Part shown: positions 1-8,461 of the stretch, one piece after another | Numbering within the stretch: the first letter of the stretch is position 1 | How the letters are laid out: every line of letters begins with the position of its first letter | NCBI GenBank assembly: GCA_047972415.1 | Contig: JBKEAN010000076.1 | Span: 1-54,430, forward strand | From: Mangrovibacterium sp047972415 | GTDB lineage: Bacteria > Bacteroidota > Bacteroidia > Bacteroidales > Prolixibacteraceae | Length of the DNA stretch: 54,430 nucleotides | Reading direction: 5' to 3' | Notes under the pieces: generated by a model | Databases searched by the model: none | Told to the model about the DNA's origin: nothing | The model's input: only the letters and a program-made list of their open reading frames with translations | Program-made: the position numbers and the translations under genes

Positions 1-511
1 CATCAATGAGCATGTGTACTTTCAGTCCCCCTTTCTTTTTGCCATCGTTCTTCGGGTTACGTCCCACTCCCTTTAACAAATCACTGAACAGCCTGATGGT
101 TGTCGAGTCTATCAATAATACCTCCTTAAAAGTGAGCCCGAAGGTTCGGCTGTCCGACAAAAAACTTTGATAATGGCGTACCAAACTAAAATAGACATCT
201 TCAAAGAACTTACTGTCGCGGTTGCGCATCCCGTCGCAGGCGGTGCTTTTGGCCGGGGCTTTCTCAAGTCCCAACAGGTTCAGTTTCCCGCTCATCGCCC
301 GCAGCCCCTCGCAAATCTCGGTCATCGAGTCGCAGCGGCTAAAGATGCCAAACAGAACCGTGAGCAAATGCGTTTTTGCCTTAAAGGCTTTATAATAATA
401 GTCGGCATTGTGCTTCTTGGCCAGCCCCGTTAAATTAATCCCTTCAAGTAAATTTATGACCTGTTTGAAAATCGGCTATCCGACAAATTTTATTTCTGTA
501 TTTTTACCCAT
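1..511 (-). pseudogene. IS4-type (DUF4372-like) transposase, 5' part, amber codon at position 12
   Basis: Reading the minus strand from ATG at 509-511 gives about 170 codons that run off the window edge. The start MGKNTEIKFVG is followed by TAG, then the same frame stays open to base 1. The N-terminal part resembles the DUF4372 domain of Bacteroidota IS4 transposases. Further on come LLIDSTTIRLFSD, the first catalytic Asp region, and KKGGLKVHMLID, a typical IS4 stretch. The TAG is one change from CAG, so VGQPIFKQ was probably the ancestral reading. The gene lies 71 bp downstream of the kinase gene on the same strand. It is either a dead copy or one needing read-through or an internal start. 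The catalytic C-terminus is outside the window. Confidence 0.75.
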
Positions 512-548
512 GTTGTGGTTTTTTCGCAAAACAAACTTACAACATGGG
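507..548 (-). promoter_or_regulatory. Inverted repeat that can fold over the transposase start codon
   Basis: CCCATGTTGT at 507-516 is the exact reverse complement of ACAACATGGG at 539-548, leaving a 22-base loop. In minus-strand RNA the transposase AUG (509-511) lies inside the 3' arm. Any transcript that enters from the upstream kinase gene can therefore form a 10-bp hairpin burying the start codon. A transcript starting inside the loop would not. Such fold-back protection from outside transcription is known for IS10 and IS50; its use here is inferred. Confidence 0.55.
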
Positions 549-582
549 GCCAAACCTTCGGGGACTAACCCCATCTTTTATT

Positions 583-1476
583 TTATTCCCCGTTCAGTAG
601 TGATACTATTTTTTCTTTCTTGTATTCTGGCATTGCCCCATGTTGGGTGCAAACGAATGCTGAAAGGGCGACGGCCATTTGATGTGCTTCTTTCAAGGGT
701 TTGCCGGCAAGTAGCCCAACGACCATTGCTGCAGTAAACGAATCGCCCGCGCCAACCGTGTCGGCCACTTGCACTTTCGGTGTTTCCATATAACTGGTTT
801 CCTTGGGGCTAATCAAATAACTGCCATTGGTACCGCAGGTTAGTGCCACCATTTTTAGGTTGAATTGCTGAAGTAGTGTTTTGCAGTTCTGCTCATCATT
901 TCCTTTCAACTCAAACATGTTGGCAACAATTTTTATTTCGTCATCGTTTATTTTTAAAACATTACACAAGTTTAGCGATTCTTCAATCAAGGTTTTGGAA
1001 TAGAATTGCTGCCGTAGGTTAATGTCGAATATTTTCAGTGCGGTAGCGGGAACCAGTGCCGAAAATTGGCGAATGGTAGCCCGCGAAACTTCGCTGCGTT
1101 GGGCCAGCGAGCCAAAACAAATGGCTTTCGCAGCTTTGGCAAGTTCGGTATATTCAGGCTTCATCCCGATAAAATCCCAGGCTACAGGTTGACAGATTTC
1201 GTATTGCGGAATGCCGTCACCGCTGAGTGTAACTTGCACAATACCAGTGTTGTGTTTGAGCTGTTGGATGTCGTAATGCAAACCAGCAGCATTGAGTTTA
1301 CGAATGATTTCGTCGCCTAACTCGTCGTGCCCGATAGCACTGATAGCCAAACTGTCGGTTCCCAAGCGGGAAACATGGTAGGCAAAGTTGCAGGGTGCAC
1401 CACCCATTTGTTTGTGGTCGGGAAAAACGTCCCACAGCAATTCGCCGATTCCGATAACCATCGATTTTTGATTCAT
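583..1476 (-). CDS. PfkB-family carbohydrate kinase (probable fructokinase)
   Basis: This 297-residue cytoplasmic sugar kinase transfers phosphate from ATP to a sugar, probably fructose. The N-terminus has GELLWDVFPD and then MGGAPCNFAYHVSRLG (about 24-39), the PfkB signature 1 region. The C-terminal signature DTVGAGDSFTAAM begins at residue 239, with Asp245 as the catalytic base in the GAGD anion hole. Length is typical of the ribokinase superfamily. It lies 15 bp downstream of a sugar MFS transporter on the same strand, so uptake and phosphorylation are very likely co-transcribed. Fructose is inferred from this pairing; the substrate cannot be read from the motifs. The gene ends 71 bp before a transposase start, so the original downstream neighbour may have been displaced. 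Confidence 0.88.
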   Translation of the reverse strand: MNQKSMVIGIGELLWDVFPDHKQMGGAPCNFAYHVSRLGTDSLAISAIGHDELGDEIIRKLNAAGLHYDIQQLKHNTGIVQVTLSGDGIPQYEICQPVAWDFIGMKPEYTELAKAAKAICFGSLAQRSEVSRATIRQFSALVPATALKIFDINLRQQFYSKTLIEESLNLCNVLKINDDEIKIVANMFELKGNDEQNCKTLLQQFNLKMVALTCGTNGSYLISPKETSYMETPKVQVADTVGAGDSFTAAMVVGLLAGKPLKEAHQMAVALSAFVCTQHGAMPEYKKEKIVSLLNGE

Positions 1477-1491
1477 GTTTAATTGGTTCTG

Positions 1492-2850
1492 TTAGATTAA
1501 TCCCAATTCTTTTTCAATTTGTTCCAGCGACTTTCCTTTGGTTTCGGGTATCCATATTTTTACAAATACGAAAGCGATAACCGAGAATACCCCGAAAATA
1601 CCAAATAAGTAGCTCAGTCCCAAAGTTCCCTGGATTATTGGTGCAAAATAAACCGTGAGGAAGGTACATAACCAGCTTATTGCTGTTGAAAACGACATGG
1701 CTACGCCTTTTATGCGGTTGGGATAAATTTCGGAAATAATGACCCACATAACCGGGGCAAACGAGGCTGCAAAAAATGAAATATAGACAAGCAGTGCAAC
1801 CAACACCCCAACACCATATTGGCTGGGCTTGGCAAACTCGAAGGTAAGATAAGCCAATGATACAATCATGCCTACAGCACCCCAAAGCAACAAGGTTTTA
1901 CGGCCTTTTTTATCAACCAGCCAAAGGGCAACAATGGTCATCAGAAAGTTAACCAGTCCCACAATCATGGCCTGCATCATTGAGTCGCCTTTGGCAGAGC
2001 CGGCAGCCTGAAATATCTCGGGCGAAAACATAATAACGGCGTTAATACCGGTAATTTGCTGCAAAGCGGCAATCAAGGTTCCTATCAACACAATTTTGCC
2101 GGTTTTGCCATGAAACAGTTCGGAGAGCTTCATCTTTTCGTTTCTATGTTCTTCGGATAGTCCGCGTTCCATTTGGGCCAATTCGCTTTTTACCAAAGCC
2201 GGCCCTCCAATTTTTAGCATCACGGCTTCAGCCTCGGCCTGCCGGTTTTTTGATACCAACCAACGCGGGCTTTCGGGGAAAGAGAGCAAAATAAAAACCA
2301 GGTAGAAGGCGCCAAACAACGCAGGCACGGCCAGCATGTAGCGCCAGCTGTCGTTACCCATGCCAATAAGCAGGTAGTCGAAAATATAGGCTAGCACAAT
2401 ACCGATGGTAATGGCAAACTGGTTCATCGATACCAAACGGCCTCGGCTGTGGGCCGGCGATATTTCTGAAATGTACATGGGCCCAACAACCGAAGTTGCA
2501 CCAACGGCAAGGCCCGAAAGCACCCGAAAAATGATAAGTACCGCTGCCGATTCGGTAAAGGCACAACCCAAGGCCGAGATAATGTATAAGATAGCTGTTA
2601 CCAACATCACCTTTTTGCGCCCGTATTTTTCGGTAAAGTTGCCGGTAAAAAGAGCGCCAATAAGGCAGCCGATGGTGAGCAAGGCAGCTACCGTACCCAA
2701 GCCGGAATCAGTCAGTTCAAATTCAGCTTTCAGCATATCCACTGCGCCCGAAATTCCAGCCATATTCAAGCCAAACAGCAGTCCGCCATTGATGGCTACG
2801 AAGGTTATCCAGTAGAGATAACTGTTGCTAACGCGATTGTTGTTACTCAT
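1492..2850 (-). CDS. Sugar porter, major facilitator superfamily
   Basis: A 452-residue, 12-helix inner-membrane sugar transporter of the XylE/GLUT-like sugar porter family, probably a proton symporter. Visible family motifs are KYGRKK after helix 2 (about 75-80), RGRL after helix 4, PESPRW at 192-197, QQITGIN at 264-270 in helix 7, and the C-terminal PETKGKSLEQIE. It starts at ATG 2850 and is divergent from the TetR gene at 3055, with about 200 bp between. The kinase gene follows after 15 bp, suggesting import of a free hexose that is then phosphorylated. In Bacteroidota such pairs often sit with sucrose or levan hydrolases. None is in the window, but an insertion sequence abuts the operon. 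Confidence 0.9.
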   Translation of the reverse strand: MSNNNRVSNSYLYWITFVAINGGLLFGLNMAGISGAVDMLKAEFELTDSGLGTVAALLTIGCLIGALFTGNFTEKYGRKKVMLVTAILYIISALGCAFTESAAVLIIFRVLSGLAVGATSVVGPMYISEISPAHSRGRLVSMNQFAITIGIVLAYIFDYLLIGMGNDSWRYMLAVPALFGAFYLVFILLSFPESPRWLVSKNRQAEAEAVMLKIGGPALVKSELAQMERGLSEEHRNEKMKLSELFHGKTGKIVLIGTLIAALQQITGINAVIMFSPEIFQAAGSAKGDSMMQAMIVGLVNFLMTIVALWLVDKKGRKTLLLWGAVGMIVSLAYLTFEFAKPSQYGVGVLVALLVYISFFAASFAPVMWVIISEIYPNRIKGVAMSFSTAISWLCTFLTVYFAPIIQGTLGLSYLFGIFGVFSVIAFVFVKIWIPETKGKSLEQIEKELGLI

Positions 2851-3014
2851 TGATTTAATTTTATTTCAGGTGTTTTACTTTTCATTGGCTTGCTTAGGAG
2901 TGAAAGTACATTTTTTAAAAATACGCAAATTTTAAGGAAACATTAATTCCGCATTCTGTCGTAAAAATGATAGGATTTTTTCTGATGGGTTAATCAATTT
3001 AAAGTTTATTTTTG

Positions 3015-3034
3015 ATGATTGAATATTCATTCAT
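3015..3034. promoter_or_regulatory. Candidate operator for the adjacent TetR-type repressor
   Basis: ATGATTGAATATTCATTCAT reads the same on both strands except for one mismatched pair, with the perfect core TGAATATTCA. It lies 21 bp before the TetR ATG, where an autoregulatory TetR dimer would be expected to bind. Function is inferred from symmetry and position. Confidence 0.5.
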
Positions 3035-3054
3035 TAATAAAATTTAAACGAAAA

Positions 3055-3636
3055 ATGGCACGTCCAACCGACGAAACAAAGTTACAAGCAATCAAGAAGG
3101 CCGCGATGCAAATTGTGGTAGAACAAGGCCTGTCGGGAGCCTCAATTTCGCAAATAGCGAAAAAAGCGGGTGTTTCCGATGGTTATTTGTACCGGTTTTA
3201 TGCAGGTAAGCGCGAGTTGCTCGAATCGTTGTTCAGGGAGCGCTTTCAGGTAACATACGAAATACTGCGATTGCAGATGGCCAGTCACAATACCGTGACC
3301 GAGCTGGTTCAGTCCTTTATCCACAAAGTATATGTCAGCGCGGTTGAAGCTCCGGAAACGATTGGATTTTATCATAAAATGCTGAGCGATTTTTCGTTTG
3401 AAATACCCGAAATTAATCGGGTCGAAATTGTTGAACTTTGCGACGAAATATTACAAATGGGTAAGCAAAACGGCGAGATTGCCCCAACAGTAACCGCCGA
3501 ACAGTTTTTTGCCATCGTAATTGGTGGCACCCTTCAATTTATAAATATTCGTTTGCGGACTATTTTTAGTTCGAAAAGTTTTACATCGGAAGATGTGGAG
3601 CTGAATATTGAATTCATTTTAAAAACATTACAATAA
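3055..3636 (+). CDS. TetR/AcrR-family transcriptional regulator
   Basis: A 193-residue one-component repressor. MARPTDETKLQAIKKAAMQI starts an N-terminal helix-turn-helix: SGASISQIAKKAGVSDGYLYRFYAGKRELL is the usual TetR recognition region at about 28-57. The remaining all-helical part would bind the inducer and dimerise. I choose ATG 3055. The frame is open further back to a TTG at 3019, but that TTG falls inside a near-perfect palindrome and would add residues ahead of the usual TetR N-terminus. It sits 13 bp before the TolC gene and is probably the first gene of the efflux operon, repressing it and itself. The inducer is unknown. Confidence 0.88.
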   Translation: MARPTDETKLQAIKKAAMQIVVEQGLSGASISQIAKKAGVSDGYLYRFYAGKRELLESLFRERFQVTYEILRLQMASHNTVTELVQSFIHKVYVSAVEAPETIGFYHKMLSDFSFEIPEINRVEIVELCDEILQMGKQNGEIAPTVTAEQFFAIVIGGTLQFINIRLRTIFSSKSFTSEDVELNIEFILKTLQ

Positions 3637-3649
3637 AATTAGAAATGCG

Positions 3650-5008
3650 ATGAAGTATTTTTTAACGCTCGTTCTTCAGTTGTTTTTTGTGTTGTCCGGG
3701 GGGCTTGCATTCGGGCAGCAGCTCAGCTACCAGCAGGCAAAATCCTTGATGGTAGAAAATAACAAGAAGTTGCAATCACTTTCTAAACAATTAGAAATGG
3801 ACGAATACGCCCGCAAACAAGCCAACGCCCTGCGAATGCCTGAACTGAAAGTTACCGGAATGGCCGTTCAGCTGGACGAAGATTTGGGTTTAAACCTGAA
3901 TGATAAACGAGACCAGTTTGCACAGCTGTTGCAATTGCCATCGGGCGAAATGCTGGGCAGCTGGAACTTTGTGTTGCAGGAAAAAAGTTTCTGGATGGTG
4001 GGCCTGGATATGAAATACCCGGTGTTTACCGGAGGGAAAATAAATGCCGCAGTAAAATCGTCCGAATTGAAAAGCCAACTGAAGGAACAGGAAGTGACCA
4101 AGGAACAAAATGCATTGTTGAGCGAACTCACAACCCGCTATTTTCAGTTGCAGTTGGCCCGCGAGGCGGTAAAGGTACGTGAGCAAGCGCTTAATGCCAA
4201 CAAACAACACTTGGATAATGCCCGCAAGTTGGAAGCCAACGGCATGAAAGCAAGTGTGGAAACGATGCAGGCCGAAGCCGCCTATGCCGAAGCCGATCGT
4301 GAATTGCTGGCTGCGCAAAATGACGTGGCCCTGGCGCAAACCGCCTTAGCCGGTACTATGGGTGTCGATTCGGCTCCAGGGAACTTGGCAACCCCGCTTT
4401 TCCTGTCCGAAACCTTACAACCTTTGGAGTTTTACGAGGAGCAAGCCGTAAACTATTACCCCGACATCAACAAACTTTTCCTGATGCAAGAATTGTCGGA
4501 GCAGGGACTGAAAGCAAAGAAAGCAGGCTATATTCCGGATGTGGCATTAATGGGTAATTACCGTCTGGCCGAGGGTAACCTGGCATCGGTAGTCCCCAAT
4601 TGGTACCTGGGTGTCGGTTTGTCGTTCACCCTGTTCGATGGGTTAAAACGGAGAAACGAAGTACGCGAATACAGCACCATGAAAGAAAGCATTGAACTGA
4701 TGAGGGATCAAGCCACGCAAGATATCCGGGTTCTGGTTCGCAAACATTATCAGGAGCTTGAAAAATATGCCGGGCAAGTTGCTGCCCTGGCAAAGGATGC
4801 GGCTTTTGCCGAAGAGCTGTTGAGGGTTCGCGAGAAAGCTTTTGTGGAAGGGTTCAGTACCTCGGTTGATGTGGTTGATGCCAACCTGTACTTGGCAGCT
4901 ATCCGGCTGAAACGGTTGAAATCGCTTTGCGAGTACGATTTAACCCTGGCCTCATTGCTCGAAGTTTGCGGCGACAGCTACCGCTTCGAAACTTATATTA
5001 CTCAGTAA
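3650..5008 (+). CDS. TolC-family outer membrane efflux protein
   Basis: A 452-residue outer-membrane channel component of a tripartite exporter. The first 22 or so residues, ending LAFGQ, form a signal peptide. The body has two similar halves rich in Ala, Glu and Gln. Long helices such as EQEVTKEQNALLSELTTRYF and AEAAYAEADRELLAAQNDVA fit the periplasmic coiled-coil barrel of the OEP family. It follows the TetR gene by 13 bp and precedes the HlyD gene by 31 bp, so it should work with that adaptor and the two permeases. The substrate cannot be deduced. Confidence 0.9.
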   Translation: MKYFLTLVLQLFFVLSGGLAFGQQLSYQQAKSLMVENNKKLQSLSKQLEMDEYARKQANALRMPELKVTGMAVQLDEDLGLNLNDKRDQFAQLLQLPSGEMLGSWNFVLQEKSFWMVGLDMKYPVFTGGKINAAVKSSELKSQLKEQEVTKEQNALLSELTTRYFQLQLAREAVKVREQALNANKQHLDNARKLEANGMKASVETMQAEAAYAEADRELLAAQNDVALAQTALAGTMGVDSAPGNLATPLFLSETLQPLEFYEEQAVNYYPDINKLFLMQELSEQGLKAKKAGYIPDVALMGNYRLAEGNLASVVPNWYLGVGLSFTLFDGLKRRNEVREYSTMKESIELMRDQATQDIRVLVRKHYQELEKYAGQVAALAKDAAFAEELLRVREKAFVEGFSTSVDVVDANLYLAAIRLKRLKSLCEYDLTLASLLEVCGDSYRFETYITQ

Positions 5009-5039
5009 GTAAAACAATTCGAATAAAAAGAAACACAAT

Positions 5040-6029
5040 ATGAAGAAGAATCAAAAATCGAAATGGCTGGTAGCCGTTTTGCTGGTGTCAGTTGTCGTGG
5101 CGTTGGCTTTGTGGTTTATGTTCAAACCTAAGGTGTATTATATTCAGGGTCAGGTTGAAGCGGCTCAAATCCGGGTGTCGCCCGAAATCCCGGGAAAAGT
5201 GCTTCAACTGCTGGTTAAGGAAGGGGATACGGTTGTTCCCGGGCAGGTGTTGGCGCTAATGAAAACCAGTACCATCGATGCCAAACTGCAACAGGCACAG
5301 GCGGCTCACGCGGCAGCTTCGGCCCAGCTCGAAAAGGCCGATGCAGGTGCCCGTGTTGAACAAATTACGGCGGCCTATAACCTGTGGCAACAAGCCGAAG
5401 CGGCATCCGAGCTAGCCGATAAAACGTACGAACGGGTCAATAACCTGTATGCCGAAAAAGTACTTCCGGCTCAAAAACGCGACGAAGCCTACACCCAAAA
5501 AGTAGCCATGCGCAAACAGGCCGATGCCGCCAAAGCCAACTACGAAATGGCCAAATCGGGCACACGAACCGAAGATAAAAAAGCAGCAGCAGCTTTGGTG
5601 CAGCAAGCGCAAGGCGCTGTAAACGAAGTTGAAAGCTATTTGAGCGAAGCACGCGTAGTGGCCCCTTCGGCAGGCGAGGTTCAGGAAGTGATTCCTGCCG
5701 AAGGCGAATTGGTGAATGCCGGTTATCCCATTGTCAACCTGGTTGATTTAACCGATACCTGGGTGATTATCAATATCCGGGAAGACATGATGAACCATTT
5801 TCGCAAAGGCTTTCAATTCGAAGCAATGGTTCCGGCGCTTGGCAATCAGAAAATTCAGCTTGAAGTAAGGAATATTGCACCACTGGCCGATTTTGCAACC
5901 TGGACAGCAACGCGGGCACAAGGCGATTTTGACCGGCGTACCTTTCAAGTTAAAGCCTACCCCACAGCCAACGTTGATGGCTTGCGACCAGGCATGAGTG
6001 TGTTAATCGATCAATCCATTGCAGAATAA
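5040..6029 (+). CDS. HlyD-family periplasmic adaptor (membrane fusion protein)
   Basis: A 329-residue adaptor linking inner-membrane permeases to the TolC channel. One N-terminal membrane anchor lies at about 10-28. A lipoyl-like half follows (VSPEIPGKVLQLLVKEGDTV at about 46-65), then a long Ala/Gln/Lys coiled-coil hairpin (about 80-200). The second lipoyl half (VVAPSAGEVQEVIPAEGELV) and a beta-barrel come last. This order matches the HlyD/EmrA/YbhG type. It ends 10 bp before the start of the first permease. Confidence 0.9.
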   Translation: MKKNQKSKWLVAVLLVSVVVALALWFMFKPKVYYIQGQVEAAQIRVSPEIPGKVLQLLVKEGDTVVPGQVLALMKTSTIDAKLQQAQAAHAAASAQLEKADAGARVEQITAAYNLWQQAEAASELADKTYERVNNLYAEKVLPAQKRDEAYTQKVAMRKQADAAKANYEMAKSGTRTEDKKAAAALVQQAQGAVNEVESYLSEARVVAPSAGEVQEVIPAEGELVNAGYPIVNLVDLTDTWVIINIREDMMNHFRKGFQFEAMVPALGNQKIQLEVRNIAPLADFATWTATRAQGDFDRRTFQVKAYPTANVDGLRPGMSVLIDQSIAE

Positions 6030-6039
6030 AACCGAATTG

Positions 6040-7209
6040 ATGGGAAACGGGTTTCGAAAGGTTTTTTATACCGAGTGGAGGAAGTTTTTCCGCAGTCCCC
6101 GGCTCATGGTTTGGGTGCTGGTAGTGCCGTTGGCGCTGTTCTTCTTCTTTGGCGCTTTGTTCCAAAACGGTGTGCCCCGCGACTTGCCGGTCAATGTGGT
6201 CGATTACGACAACACTGTTTTGTCGCGGAAATTGCTTCGTTTCGTCGATGCTTCGCCGGTTATGGCTATTGCAGCCCAAAGCCCCAACGAGGCCAATGCT
6301 GAAATAGCGCTTCGCCGGGGCGATGTGTTTGCCACGATAGTCATTCCGACAGGTTTTGGCGAAATGATTTACCAGGGAAAAAGCCCGCAGGCTCTGTGTT
6401 ATGTGAACAACCAGTTTATTTTGCCCGCAGGCTTAATTCAGAGTGCTTTTTTAACGGCAACCGGAACCTTTTCTGCGGGTGTAAAACTCGACAAAAACCA
6501 GAAGAAGGGACAAAGTTATGCGCAAGCCCTAAGTGCAATGAGCGCCGTAAAAACCGACAAGCACATGCTGTACAATCCCTACATGAACTACAATTATTAC
6601 CTAAACCTTGGTTTGTTGCCCATGATGTTCCAGATTGTGGTGATGGTCGTTTCGGCTTATGTACTAGGTTTGGTCATGAAGCGGCGCAAAGCAGCGAAAT
6701 TGCTCCGTTTGGCTGGCGGAAACGTTTGGGCGGTATTAGCCGGAAAATTGCTGCCCTATACGCTGTTGTTTTTATTGATGGGCTGGTTTATGAATCAATT
6801 CTTGTTTGTAAACCTGGGAATTCCAACACGGGCTTCGTTTTTCGGGCTGATGCTTGTTACCGGGTTAATGATATTGGCTTACCAGGCGATGGCTGTATTT
6901 TTTGTTTCTTTTTCGAAGGATTTGCGTTCGGCGCTTACGTTTGGCGGCGGATTTTCAGCGCTGGCCTTTTCATTTTCAGCCTACACTTTTCCGATGGAAG
7001 GAATTCCGGTACCGATGCAGGTTTTGGCACAGGTTTTCCCCTTCACCCATTTTCTGAAAGCTTATGTAAATACAGCAGTGCGGGGACTGTCCGTGCTGGA
7101 GTCGTTCCCCCAGTTATTGGCGCTTCTTGCTTTTGTACTTGTGGGCGTTGTTTCCGCTTTTAAATTCCATAAACTATTAAAAAACAACGGGTATGAACCG
7201 GAGAGGTAA
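6040..7209 (+). CDS. ABC-2 type transporter permease, first of a pair
   Basis: A 389-residue inner-membrane protein with one N-terminal helix (MVWVLVVPLALFFFFGALF), a large extracytoplasmic domain of about 130 residues (DLPVNVVDYDNT onward), then five or six helices. This is the layout of ABC-2 permeases of the YbhS/YbhR or YhgE type. I choose ATG 6040, 10 bp after the HlyD stop, over an upstream TTG at 6019 that overlaps hlyD. The next permease overlaps its 3' end by 17 bp, implying coupled translation and a heterodimer. No nucleotide-binding domain is present in it or its neighbours. Confidence 0.85.
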   Translation: MGNGFRKVFYTEWRKFFRSPRLMVWVLVVPLALFFFFGALFQNGVPRDLPVNVVDYDNTVLSRKLLRFVDASPVMAIAAQSPNEANAEIALRRGDVFATIVIPTGFGEMIYQGKSPQALCYVNNQFILPAGLIQSAFLTATGTFSAGVKLDKNQKKGQSYAQALSAMSAVKTDKHMLYNPYMNYNYYLNLGLLPMMFQIVVMVVSAYVLGLVMKRRKAAKLLRLAGGNVWAVLAGKLLPYTLLFLLMGWFMNQFLFVNLGIPTRASFFGLMLVTGLMILAYQAMAVFFVSFSKDLRSALTFGGGFSALAFSFSAYTFPMEGIPVPMQVLAQVFPFTHFLKAYVNTAVRGLSVLESFPQLLALLAFVLVGVVSAFKFHKLLKNNGYEPER

Positions 7210-8428
7210 TCAGACGGAGAGCGGGATTTTTGCAAAATTTACCTATGCTTTTCGCAACGAGTTTCATTTCATTTTTAGCGATGTGGCTGTTGTTTTTTCG
7301 ATGTTGCTCATTCCGGTGGTGATTTCGTTTGCGTACACCTACATTTATTCAAAGCAGGTAATCAATGCCTTACCAGTTGTTGTGGTGGACCAGGATAATA
7401 CTACCGAGAGCCGCCAGTTTGGCCGGATGCTGGATGCCACGCCGCAGGTTGATGTGGCTTACCGGACTGGCGACTTTGGCGAAGCACAAGCTTTGCTCGA
7501 TCGGGGAAATGCACGCGGGATTATTGTTGTTCCGCATTTCTTTGGCCGCGACCTGAACCGGCAGTCGCAGCCATCGGTGTCGGTTTACGCCGACGCATCG
7601 TATATTTTGTATTACAAACAAGTGTACAAAGCGGTGTCGCTCACTGTGAATTACCTGAATGCCGGGATTGAATTGAAACAATTGAAAGCCAAAGGAAACA
7701 GCCCTGCCGAAGCTACGGCTAACCTAAGCCCGGTACAGGCGAAAGTGATTGGCCTCTACAATCCCGATTCGGGCTATGCTATATTTATTATGCCGGCGGT
7801 TTTTCTGGTTATCATTCAAACCACGATGCTCACAGGTATTGGGCTGCTGGGCGGTACTTTTCGCGAGCAAAAACGCTTTGCCAATGCCCATACCCAAGTC
7901 CGGAACCTTTTTGATGCCATTGCAATTGTTGGTGGAAAGGCAATGGCCTATTCGTCGGTTGGCCTGTTTGTTTTTACACTAATTCCGGGTTTTGTGCTGC
8001 CTGCTTTTGGGTTGCCACAGCGCGGCAATGTAGTAGATTTGTACCTGTTTATGTTGCCGTTTATTTTATCGGTTTCATTTTTGGGGATTACCCTGAACCG
8101 TTTTTTTCGCCATCGCGAAGATGCGGTGATGAGCGTTATTTTCACCTCGTTGCCGGCTGTGCTGCTGTGTGGGGTGTCGTGGCCGGTCAGCGAAATCCCG
8201 TCGTTTCTGGCTGCTTTGTCACAACTTTTCCCGTCGAGCATCGCAATAAAGGGCTTTGTGGCTATTAGCCAAGCTGGTAGCCGATTGGGCGAGGTGAATG
8301 ATAGTTGGCTCTGGCTCTGGCTCCAGTGTGCGTTCTATTTTGTTTTAGCGATACTAACCATGCGGCGCTTGCTGGCCGAACAAACCGAATTGCAATCCGG
8401 CGAAAGTTACAGGCAGGGAGCTTTATAA
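7193..8428 (+). CDS. ABC-2 type transporter permease, second of a pair
   Basis: A 411-residue paralogue of the preceding permease with the same layout. A first helix (VVFSMLLIPVVISFAYTYIY) comes first, then an outside domain starting ALPVVVVDQDNT, which mirrors LPVNVVDYDNT of its neighbour. A C-terminal membrane domain follows with the conserved GITLNRFF and LPAVLLCGVSWPV stretches. Its ATG lies inside the upstream gene. It ends the operon; the OxyR-like gene converges from the other strand 33 bp later. The operon has TolC, adaptor and two permeases but no ATPase gene, so an ATPase would have to be supplied from elsewhere. Confidence 0.85.
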   Translation: MNRRGNQTESGIFAKFTYAFRNEFHFIFSDVAVVFSMLLIPVVISFAYTYIYSKQVINALPVVVVDQDNTTESRQFGRMLDATPQVDVAYRTGDFGEAQALLDRGNARGIIVVPHFFGRDLNRQSQPSVSVYADASYILYYKQVYKAVSLTVNYLNAGIELKQLKAKGNSPAEATANLSPVQAKVIGLYNPDSGYAIFIMPAVFLVIIQTTMLTGIGLLGGTFREQKRFANAHTQVRNLFDAIAIVGGKAMAYSSVGLFVFTLIPGFVLPAFGLPQRGNVVDLYLFMLPFILSVSFLGITLNRFFRHREDAVMSVIFTSLPAVLLCGVSWPVSEIPSFLAALSQLFPSSIAIKGFVAISQAGSRLGEVNDSWLWLWLQCAFYFVLAILTMRRLLAEQTELQSGESYRQGAL

Positions 8429-8461
8429 AGCCTCGTGCGATGTGTTCTTTAAGTTCGGCAG

